From positions 310,001-374,000 of the forward strand of contig CBDFIU010000003.1 in NCBI GenBank assembly GCA_965248235.1: a stretch of 64,000 bases of DNA. The letters run 5' to 3'. Every line of letters begins with the position of its first letter. Position 1 is the stretch's first letter. Origin of the DNA: UBA6623 sp965248235 (GTDB lineage Bacteria > Acidobacteriota > Terriglobia > Bryobacterales > UBA6623). The position numbers and the translations under genes are program-made. Of this stretch, positions 15,684-25,237 are shown in pieces. Below the pieces are notes generated by a model, which worked only from the letters and a program-made list of their open reading frames with translations, was not told where the DNA came from and did not search any database.

Positions 15684-17540
15684 ATGCGCCTACGCCACCT
15701 CGCTCTTCTCGCGGCCCTGCTGCCGGCGGCCTGCTCGACCGAACTCCGCACCCAACCGACGCTTGCGATCACTCACGGACCGATGCTCGGCCGCGTTGGC
15801 GCTCACCAGATGGGCGTCTGGGCCCGGACTTCGCGCCCCGGTTCATTCCTGATTCGTTACGGCACGAGCGCCGATCAGCTTACGAGCTATTCCGACCCGA
15901 TTGAAACCTCGCTGGCTCGCGACAACACGGGCTGGGGCCTGGTCGCCGGGCTCGAGGCTTCGACGGAATATTTCTACCAAGTCATTACTTCGCGGCAAGC
16001 GGGCGCCAACCCGGTTCACGGCGGGTCGTTTCGTACCCTGCCCGATCCGGCCGAACTCCAAGACGACGAGGTCAACCCGCGCGGCGATTTCAATTTCAGC
16101 TTCGAGTTCGCTTGCGGCAACAACCAAAATCCCGCGCAAGGCCTGGGCCACGGGATGCCCGCTTACAACCAGATGCTCGCCAACATCAAGGACAAGGTCG
16201 ACTTCGCCGTGCTCAACGGCGACTGGCTCTACGAAGAACAGCGCGACTATTCCACCGGCGAGTGGCTGGGGCAAGTGGGGGCCGCCGAAGACGAACTGCC
16301 GCGTCTGCTCGAACTCGCGCCCACCATCACCGGCGTCTGGGAAAACTACAAGCTCTATCTATCGCGCGCCGCGAACTTGTCGGAATGGCACCGCGAAGTT
16401 CCCTCCTACTACACCTTCGACGACCACGAACTGCTCAACGATATCTACGGCACGGGCACGGCGGGCTACAAACATCGCCGCACCGTTTTTCGCGATATCG
16501 GCGTCGAGGCCTGGTATCACTATCTGGGCTGGAGCAATCCGGAGGTGTTCACGCAGGGCATTCATTTCGGTCGAACATCTTATGGGGCCGAGAGCGACAT
16601 CCTCGAAGACCCCGCGGCCGATTTCACCGAGATTGACTTAGAGCAAGCCGCCAACCTGCATGTCCATTGGGGCGGGGAGACGGCGGCGGTCAACGACAAT
16701 TCGCTCGACAGCGAGGAAGGCGACCCCAACGCGGGGGTCTACGACATCGTCGAAGTCGTCGACAAAACGAAACTCCGCATCAGTCCGCCCTTCCGCGCCG
16801 ACGGGACGCAATCGTACTCCATCGGACGACGCTCCTATTCGAAAAAGCGCGTCAGCAATTCCGACATCTTCTTTCTCGACACGCGCAGCCACCGCGACAT
16901 GCACGACGTCAAGAATCCTCAGGGCCCGGGCCTGTCGATGATCGGCGGGCGCCAACGCGAATGGCTGATGAGGGAAATGGCCGAAAGCGACGCCGAAATC
17001 TTCTTTGTCTTCTCGAGCGTCAACTTCATGATTCCGCACGTCGGAGGGACCGGGGGCCCCGGCGGTTTCGTCGCCGACATTGCCAACAAAGACGAAGCCT
17101 GGACTGTCTTTCTCGAAGACCGCGACCGTCTGATCGACTTTTGGGATTCACTCGGCAAGCCGGTATTCGTGCTGACCGGCGACCTGCACAACAGCTTCGC
17201 CATCAAGATCACCGACCGCGTATGGGAGTTCGCCTCCGGCCCCCACAACTCACGCAACCATCAGGCGAGCGCGGAAGCCGGCCGCCCGGCAAACGGCACG
17301 TTCGAATGGCACGGCCGTAAGAGCGAGATTCGCTGGTCGAGCTATATGCGCGACGATGTCCCGGCGGAGCTGAGCCGTCAGCCGGTCTACACGGTCGTGC
17401 AGGTCAACAACGTTTTCAATAACCCCGTCGAGGAAGGCAAACAGCGCTGGGTCAAATTCCCGCACCCGCAGGTGATCTTCCAATACTACGACGGCTTCAC
17501 GGGCAATCTGCTCTACGCCGAGTCTATCGTGGCGAAGTGA
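15684..17540 (+). CDS. PhoD-like phosphatase, exported lipoprotein
   Basis: From ATG 15684 the product is 618 residues, with a lipoprotein signal ending LPAACS. It has the N-terminal PhoD beta domain (ITHGPMLGRVGAHQMGVWAR) and then the metallophosphatase core: NGDWLYEE, YYTFDDHELLND, FLDTRSHRD and TGDLHNSF. These are the expected metal-binding motifs of PhoD-like alkaline phosphatases and phosphodiesterases. Activity at the cell surface on phosphate esters is likely. A segment of about 90 residues between the two metal-binding blocks (around ADFTEIDLEQAANLHVHWGG) is longer than in short PhoD members. Confidence 0.8.
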   Translation: MRLRHLALLAALLPAACSTELRTQPTLAITHGPMLGRVGAHQMGVWARTSRPGSFLIRYGTSADQLTSYSDPIETSLARDNTGWGLVAGLEASTEYFYQVITSRQAGANPVHGGSFRTLPDPAELQDDEVNPRGDFNFSFEFACGNNQNPAQGLGHGMPAYNQMLANIKDKVDFAVLNGDWLYEEQRDYSTGEWLGQVGAAEDELPRLLELAPTITGVWENYKLYLSRAANLSEWHREVPSYYTFDDHELLNDIYGTGTAGYKHRRTVFRDIGVEAWYHYLGWSNPEVFTQGIHFGRTSYGAESDILEDPAADFTEIDLEQAANLHVHWGGETAAVNDNSLDSEEGDPNAGVYDIVEVVDKTKLRISPPFRADGTQSYSIGRRSYSKKRVSNSDIFFLDTRSHRDMHDVKNPQGPGLSMIGGRQREWLMREMAESDAEIFFVFSSVNFMIPHVGGTGGPGGFVADIANKDEAWTVFLEDRDRLIDFWDSLGKPVFVLTGDLHNSFAIKITDRVWEFASGPHNSRNHQASAEAGRPANGTFEWHGRKSEIRWSSYMRDDVPAELSRQPVYTVVQVNNVFNNPVEEGKQRWVKFPHPQVIFQYYDGFTGNLLYAESIVAK

Positions 17541-17546
17541 AGTCGC

Positions 17547-17608
17547 GCGGTCGCGGGCCTAGCGCCACGACCGCATGAAAAAGTTTGTTTGGCTGCAAAG
17601 CACTATTC
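17547..17608. repeat. Family C repeat (copy C1) within a 395-bp gap
   Basis: The repeat begins right after the PhoD stop. It has a hairpin GCGGTCGcGG / CCaCGACCGC and then the shared line AAGTTTGTTTGGCTGCAAAG, ending CACTATTC. It recurs at 20479-20532 and inverted at 44513-44616. Its stem may terminate transcription. The rest of the gap (17609-17935) shows no gene I can support. Confidence 0.65.
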
Positions 17609-17935
17609 CCGCCACGTCACTCCGTCCTGACGCCGCTTCGCGGCTCAAGGAGTTCGCGACTTTGCCGAACACAGGAGTTGGGAATACGAGGATTCGCGGT
17701 CGAAAATCGGCCGGCGGCCCCACGGATCGCGGAGGGACTCATGCCTGAAGGACCCGCGTTTCCTGCTCGTGACCCGCCCGGGCCGGCGGCGTGACCTTTC
17801 GGATCTCCCTCGGCGCCCCAAAACCAACCGCGAAGCCGTGGAAACCGGAGAACTGCACGATGATCTCTCTCCACAGTGATAACCGGCTCTCGGCCAGTCA
17901 AGCGGAAGCACGGGTTTGACCGCGGTCCCGACCGC

Positions 17936-18448
17936 TCAGGAAGCCCGCGCCGCCCTTGAAGGCATGGCTGCCCGCGTCTCGGACTTCACCGATTTCTTGA
18001 GGGCGACCGCCGAGGAGAGGCGTCGAATCTGGTCCGAAACGCAGACGGCGATCATCGGCTGCCGAGCGTCGTCGAAGATATCGATAATGCGCTTGTGGTT
18101 GTCTTCCAGGTAGAACTTCCTGCCGTCGGTGATCAGATGGACGTCTCGCCCGTTGCGCGCCGAATCAAACAAGCTCTTGCCCATCTGCTTGTGGAGAAAG
18201 TTCATTACGCGCCGGATCTTCTGCAACGAAACCCCTTTGCCGCGCAGCTCATTGATCAAGGCCACTTCGACGACCTCATGGATTTCGTACAGCCGCTTGT
18301 GCCCGCGCTGCGTCGGGCTCACGACGCCCTGTTCATCCCACCATTGCAGTTGACGCAGACTGACACCGGTGATGCGCGTGACGTCTTGGCTGCTGAAGAC
18401 TTCGGAAGCAAGGGGGTGGGGGGAGGGGGTTTTCTTTGCTTTCTGCAT
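17936..18448 (-). CDS. MerR-family transcriptional regulator
   Basis: From ATG 18446-18448 the product is 170 residues. A winged helix DNA-binding domain of MerR type spans about residues 15-85 (FSSQDVTRITGVSLRQLQWW ... RLYEIHEVVEVALINELRGKGVSLQKIRRVM). The C-terminal part (VHLITDGRKFYLEDNHKRII) may bind a ligand, but it lacks the cysteine pattern of the metal-sensing members. An upstream in-frame extension to 18622 was rejected because it lacks family similarity and overlaps the thiS-like gene. The target genes are unknown; thiS lies immediately upstream on the same strand. Confidence 0.8.
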   Translation of the reverse strand: MQKAKKTPSPHPLASEVFSSQDVTRITGVSLRQLQWWDEQGVVSPTQRGHKRLYEIHEVVEVALINELRGKGVSLQKIRRVMNFLHKQMGKSLFDSARNGRDVHLITDGRKFYLEDNHKRIIDIFDDARQPMIAVCVSDQIRRLSSAVALKKSVKSETRAAMPSRAARAS

Positions 18449-18548
18449 CACAAATCCTAGCGAGAGCCAGCGGCGGAGCAACTCTGCGATTTTACGACAA
18501 CTCGACCCCTTGTGAGAAGCCTCTTTTATGTCGTTGAGAGAGAGGCGC

Positions 18549-18782
18549 TTATCCTCCGCCCACAAAATGCACGACCTCGAATCGTGCTCCGGCACGAATC
18601 TCGGTATCGTCCCAATCGGCACGCCTAACGATTTCGCGGTCCATCTCGACCGCTACTCGATCCGCCGGCAGCGCCAGCTGCTCAAGCAAAATCGACACTG
18701 TCGCTCCGGGCGGCAAGTCCACGGACTCCCCATTAACTCGAACCGTCAGCGTGTTTTCGATTGACGTGGCAGCGGATTTCAT
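18549..18782 (-). CDS. thiS: ThiS/MoaD-type sulfur carrier protein
   Basis: The 77-residue protein has the ubiquitin-like carrier pattern: LTVRVNGESVDLPPGATVSI, LLEQLALPADRVAVEMD and the C-terminal VVHFVGGG. The terminal Gly-Gly is the site activated to a thiocarboxylate in thiamine biosynthesis. The length and the IVRRADWDDTEI segment favour ThiS over MoaD. No thiG or thiF lies nearby. Family proteins usually start near LTVRVNGE, so the first 11 residues may be untranslated. Confidence 0.85.
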   Translation of the reverse strand: MKSAATSIENTLTVRVNGESVDLPPGATVSILLEQLALPADRVAVEMDREIVRRADWDDTEIRAGARFEVVHFVGGG

Positions 18783-19104
18783 AGACGTTCGAATGAAGGG
18801 AAGCGAGCCCGACGGACCTCCAGTGCGATTCTATTATACGCACATTCTTGACGCCTTCCGCGAGAGGAAGACTCCCTAATCCGCCATGCCGGTTTGTCTC
18901 AGAGTTGGCCGGAAAGAACGCCGCCCTCCGTAAACATTTTTTTAAGTTTTCTTTTAGGAAAAGCGTGCTTTCTTAGGGCAGTCGCCCCCGCGACGGACTA
19001 AGGTTTTTCACTCAGGGCCCGACCGCCGACCGTCTCCAAAGACACGGCGCACGGATGGACGCTCTGTTATGATGACCGCGTTCGCACCTTGGGGGAGCTG
19101 CCTC
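18783..19104. other. Intergenic region between divergent genes, no feature recognised
   Basis: This stretch of 322 bp separates thiS (minus) and the PQQ-like protein (plus), so it should contain both promoters. It includes an AT-rich run TTTTTTAAGTTTTCTTTTAG near 18940. I see no repeat family, RNA gene or clear promoter consensus. Confidence 0.4.
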
Positions 19105-20481
19105 GTGTCCACTTGTCACTTTCTTCGCAAGTTCCTTGTAATCAGTTTGATGTTCGTCCTCGGGACGGTCGTCGGCGGGGCCGGGGAAGCCTCGGAGAAC
19201 TGGCCGCAATGGCGCGGGCCCAACCTCAACGGCGCCGTTACCTCCTCCGGCTCGCTGCCGGTGAGGTGGAGCGAAACCGAAAACGTGGTTTGGCGCGCCG
19301 AGCTGCCGAGTTGGAGCGCGGCGACTCCGATCATTTGGGGAGACACCGTTTTCGTCACTTCGGCGGCGGAGGGATTCACCGATCCAAAAGGCCGCGGCTT
19401 TCTGGGCGCCGCGCTCAACCGCATCGCCTCGGCGATGAATTTCGACGACGAGTTGCTGCTCGTCGCGCTCAACCGCAAAGACGGATCGATTCGTTGGCAG
19501 CGCGTGATCGGGGCCGGCAATAAAATCCTGTTCAAACAGAACATGGCTTCGCCCTCGCCCGTCACCGACGGCAAACATGTTTGGATCATGACCGGCATCG
19601 GCGTGCTGACCTGCTTCGACTTCGCCGGCAAGCAAATCTGGCAACGCGACATTCCAAAAGACTACGGCGAGTTTGGGTTGAACTGGGGCTATGCCTCGTC
19701 GCCGCTGCTGCACGACAGGCGTTTGTATATTCAGGTGCTGCACGGCATGCAGACCGACGAGCCGTCTTATGTCTTCGCCGTCGACGGATCGAGCGGGAAG
19801 ACGATTTGGAAAGTCGACCGGCCCACCGACGCTCCCCGTGAATCTCCCGACGCCTACTCGACGCCGACGCTTGCCGCGGCCGATGACAAATTGCAGTTGA
19901 TCATCACCGGCGGAGATTACCTAACCGGCCATGAACTTGAAACCGGCCGAGAGCTGTGGCGGGGCGGCGGTCTCAACCCCGCGAAAGCCGGCAACTATCG
20001 AACCATAGCCTCGGCCCTGGTCGTTGACGACATCATTTTCGCCCCCGGTCGACGCAAACCGCTGATCGCGTTTCGTAGCGGCGGCAGCGGCGACGTGACC
20101 TCGTCTCATCGTTTGTGGTCGACCGACTACGGGCCCGACGTGCCGACCCCCACCAGCGACGGCGAGCGCGTCTACATCGTCGACGACAAAGGTATCGCGC
20201 TTTGCCTGCGGGTCCGGGACGGGAAAACCGTCTGGGACCGCAGCCGCCTCGAGCCGGGAACCTACAGCGCCTCGCCCGTGCTCGCCGACGGCAAGATCTA
20301 CGCCACGAGCGAAGACGGAACGACCACCGTTTTCGCCGCCGGAGACGAGTTCGAGATCCTGAGCGTGAACAAGCTTGATCAGTACACGCTCTCGTCGCCG
20401 GCCGTTGCGGGGAACCAGATTTTCATCCGCGCGGGGCATTACCTCTACTGTCTGGCGAAGAAGAGGGGTCGCGGTGACTAG
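19105..20481 (+). CDS. PQQ-like beta-propeller protein, exported
   Basis: From GTG 19105 the product is 458 residues, with an N-terminal signal segment (FLRKFLVISLMFVLGTVVGG). ENWPQWRGPNLNGAV follows, then repeated propeller blades with W-docking motifs (GKQIWQRDIP, GKTIWKVDRP, GKTVWDRSRL, ASPVLADGKIYAT). A GGGGGAG site lies 7 bases before the GTG, which decides the start over the upstream ATG pair at 19069. Catalytic residues of PQQ dehydrogenases are not obvious, so a binding or scaffolding role is as likely as an enzyme. It precedes a DUF1501 gene on the same strand with a repeat-rich gap between. Confidence 0.8.
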   Translation: MSTCHFLRKFLVISLMFVLGTVVGGAGEASENWPQWRGPNLNGAVTSSGSLPVRWSETENVVWRAELPSWSAATPIIWGDTVFVTSAAEGFTDPKGRGFLGAALNRIASAMNFDDELLLVALNRKDGSIRWQRVIGAGNKILFKQNMASPSPVTDGKHVWIMTGIGVLTCFDFAGKQIWQRDIPKDYGEFGLNWGYASSPLLHDRRLYIQVLHGMQTDEPSYVFAVDGSSGKTIWKVDRPTDAPRESPDAYSTPTLAAADDKLQLIITGGDYLTGHELETGRELWRGGGLNPAKAGNYRTIASALVVDDIIFAPGRRKPLIAFRSGGSGDVTSSHRLWSTDYGPDVPTPTSDGERVYIVDDKGIALCLRVRDGKTVWDRSRLEPGTYSASPVLADGKIYATSEDGTTTVFAAGDEFEILSVNKLDQYTLSSPAVAGNQIFIRAGHYLYCLAKKRGRGD

Positions 20482-20581
20482 CGCCACGACCGCGTGACAA
20501 ACTTTGTTTGGCTGCAAAGCACTATTCTTGAGTGACCGCGTCGCTTGGCGATGCGGCTCTGGTTGGCCGTGGTTTCCTCCG
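20479..20581. repeat. Family C repeat (copy C2)
   Basis: The repeat supplies the stop codon TAG (20479-20481) of the PQQ-like gene. It has the stem GGTCGcGG / CCaCGACC and the shared line ACTTTGTTTGGCTGCAAAGC. Copy C3 at 44513-44616 matches it in reverse, including the GCGATGCGGCTCTG tail. Confidence 0.65.
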
Positions 20582-20658
20582 CGATGGCGGATCGAAGCCT
20601 TCTCAACAAGGTCGGGGGAAGGTGTCTTTGGCACGTGGTCTGGGTACGAGCCTAGGTT

Positions 20659-20841
20659 TAGCCCGCATTTCTCACCGCGTGGCGAGGCAAAGTGCATGAG
20701 AGGTCCGTCAGTACAAGGCGCGCGCCGCTTGGCGCGCGCAGGCGTACTTGAACAGTACGGTGAGCACGGCGAGCAAGCGCAACGAAGTAATGGCGGGCCT
20801 ATCGTGTGCTTTGCCCGTCAGGCGGTGAGAAATGTGGACTA
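20659..20841. mobile_element. MITE-like element, family D (copy D2)
   Basis: The element runs from TAGCCCGCATTTCTCACC (20659) to GGTGAGAAATGTGGACTA (ending 20841) and aligns along its length with D1 in reverse orientation. Its right end contains the ATG (20832) of the DUF1501 gene. Together with C2 it fills most of the gap 20482-20831, which has no gene. Confidence 0.75.
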
Positions 20842-22271
20842 ATCCCTCGCGCCGCGATTTCCTGTGCCACGCCTGGAACGGCATCGGCGGGCTGGCCCTC
20901 ACCGGGATGGCCGCCGAGGAGTTGCGGGCCCGACCGAACCCACTCGACCCGCCGGCCCCTCGCGAGCAGCACCTGCCTCGCAAGGCGAAGCACTGCATCT
21001 TTCTCTTTATGGGCGGCGGCGTGAGCCATATCGAAACATTCGACTACAAGCCCGCTCTCCATAAATATGCCGGCAAGGCTCTGCCGCGGCCGGAAGGGCT
21101 TTCCGGCGAGGTGGCAACCGCGCTCGATAAGCCTCACGCCGCGATGCCGTCGCCCTGGGATTTCAAGCGACACGGCGAGTCTGGCCGCTACGTCTCCGCG
21201 CTGTTGCCCAACCTGGCCGGCCATGTGGATGAGATGGCCTTTATCCATGGGATTCGCCTCGACAACAACAATCACGGGCCGGCGAGTTTGCACATGAATA
21301 CAGGCTCGCAATTCCCGGGAAGCCCGTCGGTGGGTTCTTGGATTGAGTACGGCCTGGGGACGCCGAACCAAAACTTGCCGGGCTACGTTGTGATTCAGGA
21401 TCCGCGCGGTGGTCCGGTCAACGGTTCGGCGGTTTGGGGCAACGGCTATTTACCGGCAGGCTACCAAGGGGTTCGCTTCCGGTCATCCGGCCCCCCGATT
21501 CTCGATCTGGAGCGCCCCGAGGACCTTTCCCGTGAGCGGCAGCGCCGCGAGTTCGACCTGCTCAAGTGGCTCAACATCAAGCATGGCGAGGGGCAGCCGG
21601 ATGCCTCCGAGTTAGAAGCGCGCATCAACGCCTATGAGCTGGCGTTTCGAATGCAGACGGCGGCGCCGGAAGTCGTCGACCTCGCCGGGGAATCCGAGGC
21701 CGTTAAGAAGTTGTACGGCCTCGATGATCCCAACACCGCCGGATTCGGCCGCCAATGCTTGTTGGCAAGGCGACTGGTGGAGCAAGGAGTTCGCTACACG
21801 CTGTTGATACACGGCCGGCGCATCTCGAACAACAGTTGGGACGATCACAGCGACAGCAAGGGCCGCATGCCGCAACACGCCGTGGAGGTCGACAAGCCGG
21901 TGTCGGCTCTGCTGACGGATTTGAAGAGCCGCGGTTTACTGGAAGAGACCCTCGTGGTGTGGGCTTCCGAGATGGGCCGCACACCGTACATCCAACAAGG
22001 CAACAGTCCGGACCCCAAACCGGGCCGCGATCATAATCAGAATGCGCTGGTGATGTGGATGGCCGGCGGAGACGTCAAGGCCGGAGCGAGCGTCGGCGCG
22101 ACGGACGAGTTCGGCATCGGCGGCATCCATCCCATTCCGCTGCACGATGTTCACGCCACCGTGCTCAATCTGATGGGGCTGGACGACAAGCGACTGACCT
22201 ACCTGCACCAGGGGCGCTACCGCAAGCTCACCGATATCGGCGGGCACGTGCTGTCGGAGTTGATCGCCTGA
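20832..22271 (+). CDS. DUF1501 protein with twin-arginine signal
   Basis: The 479-residue protein begins SRRDFLCHAWNGIGGLALTG, a twin-arginine export signal. The DUF1501 core follows: KAKHCIFLFMGGGVSHIETF, NNNHGPASLHMNTGSQFPGS, GLGTPNQNLPGYVV, GFGRQCLLARRLVEQGVRYT, WASEMGRTP, GRDHNQNALVMWMAGGDVKAG and HDVHATVLNLMGLD. The fold belongs to the alkaline phosphatase/sulfatase superfamily. Partners are usually PSCyt1/PSD1 proteins, but none is adjacent here. The start codon lies inside the MITE terminus, so the insertion may have replaced the native start. Confidence 0.85.
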   Translation: MWTNPSRRDFLCHAWNGIGGLALTGMAAEELRARPNPLDPPAPREQHLPRKAKHCIFLFMGGGVSHIETFDYKPALHKYAGKALPRPEGLSGEVATALDKPHAAMPSPWDFKRHGESGRYVSALLPNLAGHVDEMAFIHGIRLDNNNHGPASLHMNTGSQFPGSPSVGSWIEYGLGTPNQNLPGYVVIQDPRGGPVNGSAVWGNGYLPAGYQGVRFRSSGPPILDLERPEDLSRERQRREFDLLKWLNIKHGEGQPDASELEARINAYELAFRMQTAAPEVVDLAGESEAVKKLYGLDDPNTAGFGRQCLLARRLVEQGVRYTLLIHGRRISNNSWDDHSDSKGRMPQHAVEVDKPVSALLTDLKSRGLLEETLVVWASEMGRTPYIQQGNSPDPKPGRDHNQNALVMWMAGGDVKAGASVGATDEFGIGGIHPIPLHDVHATVLNLMGLDDKRLTYLHQGRYRKLTDIGGHVLSELIA

Positions 22272-22359
22272 CGGCGGGCTGATTGCGGGCGCTTTAGGCC
22301 GCGGAAGCGACGCGACCGAGGAAATCTCAGCCGGATTGAAGGTCGGACGCCGCCTTTCG

Positions 22360-23355
22360 CTACCACTTCCAGGTCTTCTTGAGTTCGTTGTTCACTGTGG
22401 CTCCGTCGGGCCATCGGCTCTCGGAAAGATCGATGACGCAGCGGGCGGCTTCGATGCCCATGTCCTCCATCGAGAGAGTATCGGTGCCGGCAGTGTGCGA
22501 GCTGACGACGACGTTGTCGAGCTGGAACAAGGGGTTGTCGGGGTCGGTCGGTTCCTTCTCGAACACGTCCAGACCGGCGGCGCGGAGTTGACCCGACGTC
22601 AGGGCCGCGACTAAGTCTTTTTCGACTACCAAGCCGCCGCGCGATGTGTTGATGAGTACGCTGCCTGGCTTCATTTTCGCGAGCCGGCGGCCGTTGATGA
22701 TGCCTCGTGTCTCGTCCGAGAGCGGGCAGTGGAGGCTGATGTAGTCGGAGCGGCCAAGGAGCGCGTCGAGCTCCATCAACTCGATGCCGTGCTTCTCGAC
22801 GAAGGCCCGGTCCGGGTACGTTTCCGCGGCGATGACCTTCATACCCATGCCCAGCGCGCGGACGGCGGCGGCGCGGCCGATGCGTCCCAACCCAACAATG
22901 CCGAACGTCTTGCCGCGGATGGGTTGGTGAAGCTCCACCGGCCATTCGCCGGCTCGCGTCGCTTTGTCGTCTTGCGGGATTGACTTGGCGACCGCGAAGA
23001 GCAAGGCCATGGCGTGTTCCGCGACCGCTTCACGATTCGCCGTCGGCGTAACCGTCACTGCGATTCCTCGCTCGGTTGCGGCCGGAATGTCAACGCTGTC
23101 AAGCCCGACGCCAATTCGTGCGATCACGCGCAACTCCGGCAATGCGGCCAGCACCGCGGCTGTGTAACGCTCTCCCCAGGCCAACACGGCGGCCACGCCG
23201 CGCAGTTGTTCAATCGTCGCCTGATCGCCGGCATGGCCGCGCGGGAAGTCGAGGCCCTTCGTGTAGCGAATATCGAAGCCGGCTTGTTTGAGCATGTCGA
23301 CATGGGGGCCTTGGCGGTCCAGTCTTCCGTCGGAGCTGATGAGTACGGTCGGCAT
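22360..23355 (-). CDS. D-2-hydroxyacid dehydrogenase (phosphoglycerate dehydrogenase-like)
   Basis: The 331-residue protein has the NAD motif GIVGLGRIGRAA (about residues 153-164), LINTSRGGLV with the substrate arginine (near 237), EKEP with the acidic partner and SSHTAG with the catalytic histidine (near 287). These are hallmarks of the D-isomer specific 2-hydroxyacid dehydrogenases. Its position downstream of a sugar-acid dehydratase and a symporter suggests that it reduces or oxidises a 2-keto acid in sugar-acid breakdown rather than serving serine synthesis. It is 84 bp from the symporter gene and may share its transcript. Confidence 0.85.
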   Translation of the reverse strand: MPTVLISSDGRLDRQGPHVDMLKQAGFDIRYTKGLDFPRGHAGDQATIEQLRGVAAVLAWGERYTAAVLAALPELRVIARIGVGLDSVDIPAATERGIAVTVTPTANREAVAEHAMALLFAVAKSIPQDDKATRAGEWPVELHQPIRGKTFGIVGLGRIGRAAAVRALGMGMKVIAAETYPDRAFVEKHGIELMELDALLGRSDYISLHCPLSDETRGIINGRRLAKMKPGSVLINTSRGGLVVEKDLVAALTSGQLRAAGLDVFEKEPTDPDNPLFQLDNVVVSSHTAGTDTLSMEDMGIEAARCVIDLSESRWPDGATVNNELKKTWKW

Positions 23356-23439
23356 AGTTGGATACTTTCTTCCTCGGTTGCTCTCTCCGCCACTACGAGG
23401 GCCGGGGGCGGCGATGGCGGCCTACCTACCCTTCGGCTG

Positions 23440-25193
23440 CTACCAAAAGACCACGAAGCTAAGCAGCGCCCCCACCAGCACAACCGCGACGCCGAGACCG
23501 ATCGGCCAGGCGTCGCTATAGCTCGGTGCGTCGGCGGGTATGATGTGGCCGACTTGCAGTTGGCTCGAACGCAACCATTCCGTCTTTTCTTCGTGGAGAA
23601 GCCGGCCGGGTGACTCCCAACCCAGCAGAAGCGACATCAAAACCATCGGTCCCGCCGTCAGCAGCACCGCGAAAATATAGCCGGCATAATCACCCGCCGC
23701 CCATTCGGGCAAAATCGCCACCCCGAAGTTTTCCGCGATCGGCCGGGCCGTTAACCGCAGCACGCCGTAAGCGACACCCACGCTCAATCCCACGGCGCCG
23801 CCACGCCGATGGACGCGGGTGAAAACGCCCATCAAGTAGATCGTCAACAACGGCACCACGAAAGCTCCCACCAAATCGATGAAGAACAGCAACATCCCCC
23901 TCTCGCCGAGCAGGAAGGGGATGTAACCGAACGAGCCGAAGATAATCACCGGCGTCAGCGCGCGGCCAACCCCCAGGTAATGCCGATCGTCTCGATCGCG
24001 CACCAGAAATCGGGCGTACACATCGCGCACCAACAGCGACGACAACGCGGACCCGATCGAATCAAAGGTCGAAAAAATAGACGCGACCACGCCCGCGACG
24101 ACCAGGCCTTTCAGTCCCCAGGGCGTCAGGTCGCGCACCAGCAGCGGGTAAATCGAGTCGCGCGCCCGCAGCGCGGTTTCGAGCGGCATCGCGCTCGTCT
24201 CCGGATAGAGGCCCCGCCCGATCACGCCCATCATCAGGTTGGTGAAAGTCGTCCCGATCATCAGCACGCCCGCAACGACGACCGACATCTTGAGGTCCCA
24301 TTCGCTTCGTGACCCGAACATCCGCATCGACTGCGTATGATTCACGATTGAGTACGACAGCCCAAGGATGAGGAACGCAATGCAGACCAGCCACGCGGGC
24401 GTTCGTTTGACGATCTGTTGGCGGCTCTCGTCATACTCGCCCCCAAGCAGCAACAGGTTCTCGATTTCCGTCGCTGATTTCCCCTTGGTGGATTCTCTCT
24501 CGACCGTCTCGGAACCCACATGCAGCATCTGACGCTCGAGGCCCGGTTCGTGCAAGGCCAATTTGCTTGCAACCCGCCCCATCCCCCAACCGCGCTCCAA
24601 ACGATGAAGAATAACGTCAACGATGCAATCACCATGACGATGGTTTGCAGGGCGTCGGTAATCGCCACCGACTTGAGGCCGCCCATGGCGGTGTAGACCG
24701 CGGCCACGGCCGCCATCGCTCCCACGGCCCACCAGGCGACGGTCCCCCAACCGCACACGATCGCCAGCACCAAATACACCGTGGTGGCGATGATACCGAG
24801 AACCATCGTGCGGTATTGCACCTGCACGAATACGCTCAACACGCGCGCCGCCGGTCCAAAGCGGGCTTCCAAGTACTCGGCGTTCGTATACATCCCGGCC
24901 CGGTACATCGGTAGGAAAATGTAGTGCGCCGCCAGCACCCACCCGGCCGTCACTCCAACCCAATTCGTCACGAAATACGTCAGGCCCAGGACATACGTTC
25001 CGCCGGCGTCCGCGACCAGGTCGCTCGAATCGATCGCCGTGGCGTACAACGACAGACCGACCATCCACCACGGCAGACCGCGGCCCGCCAGAAACCAATC
25101 GGAGCTTGATTTCGTGTCCTTGCTTCGGATGAGCCCGTACACAATGATCGGGGCATTGAAGGCAAGGACGATGATCCAATCGAAAAGACTCAT
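23440..25193 (-). pseudogene. Na+/solute symporter (SSS family), frameshifted
   Basis: The N-terminal half (25193 down to about 24565) reads MSLFDWIIVLAFNAPIIVYG and continues with DWFLAGRGLPWWMVGLSLYATAIDSSD, the SSS signature, and several membrane helices through SLTLFFIVWSAVGGWGGL. The C-terminal half continues in another frame from KLALHEPGLERQML to the end at 23440. The frames meet in a run of three A on the minus strand (24562-24564); one more A would join them as GGLQAKLALHEP. The joined protein would be about 584 residues with 13-14 helices, normal for the family. It would import a sugar, sugar acid or similar solute with Na+. It lies between the dehydratase and dehydrogenase genes, 44 and 84 bp away. 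Confidence 0.8.
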
Positions 25194-25237
25194 GCGCTTG
25201 GCTCTCGAGCGCGGGTCAGGCGAGTGCCGGCCGGGTT

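Noticed and set aside
17617..17901. Open frame of 94 codons on the minus strand
   Set aside because: Gly/Pro-rich composition with no signal, domain or ribosome site; it overlaps repeat-rich DNA and is probably chance.
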